From: Acanthosepion pharaonis
Lineage: Eukaryota > Mollusca > Cephalopoda > Sepiida > Sepiidae
Assembly: GCA_903632075.3 (NCBI GenBank)
Contig: CAHIKZ030005576.1
Span: 653,001 to 717,000, forward strand
Direction of reading: 5' to 3'
DNA length: 64,000 bases
How positions within the stretch are numbered: the first letter of the stretch is position 1; each line of letters begins with the position of its first letter. The notes beneath the pieces were generated by a model. That model was given only the letters and a program-made list of their open reading frames with translations, had not been told where the DNA came from and did not search any database. Of the stretch, positions 62,601-64,000 are shown one piece after another. The position numbers and the translations under genes are program-made.

Positions 62601-63172
62601 GACCTGAACCTCTTACCGCAAGACGTCTTTCACTACAAATTTTAAGGTGTTCATCTACTAACGACATATACATAAACATATATATATATATATATATTTG
62701 TATTCAAAGACATTTGACAATTTTTAAATAATGAAGCTATTAAACTAAATCCACATTGAACGCTCTTTATGTGTATATGGATGGCAGGATGGCTTTTTGA
62801 AATGCTAAGTTGAATGTGATATGAAAATGGACATTGCAATTTGAATGACATCTTTTTTTTTTTCTTTCAGATAACATGTTTCTTGACATGCTACTTGAAA
62901 ACATTCTATAACAAAAAAATTGTTAAAGTCCTATATTTTATAAGGAACTGGTCTTTTTAAATGTTTTAAAATTTTTACATTTCCATCTTGGATTAAAATT
63001 TTTGATTTTGACTGTAGGTTCTCAAGAGGGATTGGACATCATCAAAATAGCAATCTTTTGGCTAATTCATTGTACGTGTGTGTATATATTTACCTATATC
63101 ACAATCTTTTTAACTTCTTTCTCTTTGTGTGTGTATATATATATTTTTTTGATTGCAATTCAATAAGAAAAG

Positions 63173-63178
63173 AATAAA
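63173..63178 (+). terminator. NUP35: Candidate NUP35 polyadenylation signal
   Basis: AATAAA lies 570 nt past the stop and is followed by T/GT-containing sequence. It is the clearest hexamer before the poly(T) tracts. Confidence 0.4.
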
Positions 63179-63224
63179 ACCAATTGATATTAAAGCCAAA
63201 ATTACTATTTTTCTTACCTTGTCT

Positions 63225-63262
<38 letters not shown>

Positions 63263-63496
63263 AATCTTACATGTTGCATAAATAACCTCTTAATTAGGCT
63301 GATGCTTAAAAATATAGCAATGGATCAATGCCAGTATCTTTATGAAATGTATTCTCATTTTACTAGGATGTAGATATAGGAAGTAGAGGATATTAAAGGT
63401 TCATTATAATTTTTCAGTTATAGTTCAGGAGACTCAATATTTTTCTCCTCTTATATTAAATATTATGGATAGACTTGACATTAAATTGAATAAAAT

Positions 63497-63500
<4 letters not shown>

Positions 63501-63535
<35 letters not shown>
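63501..63535. repeat. Poly(T) tract bordering the minisatellite
   Basis: About 35 consecutive T. A similar tract of about 30 T lies at 63229-63258. Confidence 0.95.
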
Positions 63536-64000
63536 CTTTGTCGTTTCCCTTTCTTTCTTTGTCGTTTCCCTTTCTTTCTTTGTCGCTTCCTTTCTTTCTT
63601 TTGTTCCTTTCTTTTCTTTGTCGCTTCCCTTTCTTTCTTTGTCGCTTCCCTTTCTTTCTTTGTCGTTTCCCTTTCTTTCTTTGTCGCTTCCCTTTTCTTT
63701 CTTTGTCGTTCCCCTTTCTTTCTTTGTCGCTTCCTTTCTTTCTTTGTCTTTCCCTTTCTTTCTTTGTCGTTTCCTTTCTTTCTTTGTCGTTTCCCTTTCT
63801 TTCTTTGTCGTTTCCTTTTTTTTTTCTTTTTTCTTTGTCGTTCCCTTTCTTTCTTTGTCGTTTCCCTTTCTTTTCTTTGTCGTTTCCCTTTCTTTTTTTG
63901 TTTTTTCTTTGTCGTTTCCCTTTCTTTCTTTGTCGTTTCCCTTTCTTTCTTTGTCGTTTCCCTTTCTTTCTTTGTCGTTTCCCTTTCTTTTCATTTTTTC
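63536..64000. repeat. 21-bp pyrimidine-rich minisatellite, runs off the window
   Basis: The unit is about TTTGTCGTTTCCCTTTCTTTC, some 20 copies with small indels and a C/T switch after TCG. On the minus strand the 21-bp unit is 7 codons, so a long Lys/Glu/Arg-rich frame stays open without being a gene. Total length is unknown because the window ends inside it. Confidence 0.92.

Noticed and set aside
63497..63994. 165-aa Lys/Glu-rich ORF on the minus strand
   Set aside because: It is the translation of the 21-bp minisatellite and poly(T) tract; the period is a multiple of three so the frame stays open.

Overview
The window is AT-rich metazoan genomic DNA. It has long repeat-filled introns with consensus GT..AG junctions, no operons, many (TA)n microsatellites, tRNA-derived SINEs and decayed LINE, Ty3/gypsy and Tc1/mariner-type fragments. 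Protein similarity to human nuclear genes plus this repeat style suggests a lophotrochozoan, most likely a mollusc such as a cephalopod. The phylum is inference; the gene identities rest on recognisable protein motifs.

Three split protein-coding genes can be assembled, and their exon phases close exactly. (1) TMEM141, minus strand, 24774 down to about 14119: three small coding exons give a 115-aa two-helix membrane protein. (2) METTL25, plus strand, 30053-43391: seven coding exons give a 557-aa SAM-dependent methyltransferase-like protein. (3) NUP35 (Nup53), plus strand, 5' non-coding exon ending at 49333 and ten coding exons at 51710-62600: a 350-aa nuclear-pore protein. TMEM141 and METTL25 are head-to-head, and METTL25 and NUP35 are in tandem. 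The three genes show no obvious pathway link and look like ordinary housekeeping genes. Intron 1 of TMEM141 holds a pogo/Tigger-type transposon whose shortened 262-aa ORF is still open.

Layout: 1-14 kb is mostly repeats (LINE 3' ends, a GC-richer block at 2-2.95 kb, a TA-flanked MITE at 4.34-4.77 kb, a tandemly duplicated GC-richer element at 12.66-13.09 kb). 14-24.8 kb is TMEM141, with a 911-bp foldback element at 18.6-19.5 kb and the Tigger element at 22.3-23.6 kb. 24.8-30 kb is the head-to-head intergenic region, presumably holding both promoters and the unplaced METTL25 leader exon. 30-43.4 kb is METTL25. 43.4-49.2 kb is intergenic, with a SINE, a 75-bp minisatellite and a Ty3/gypsy gag-protease remnant interrupted by a CpG-containing segment that ends in a tRNA-Tyr-like half. 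49.2-63.2 kb is NUP35. From 63.5 kb to the end is a poly(T) tract and a 21-bp minisatellite that runs off the window.

I found no clear novel biological system. The most useful results are the hidden TMEM141 gene and several structured repeat elements (foldbacks, hairpin MITEs, nested and composite insertions). All coordinates were read by eye; no alignment or database search was run.
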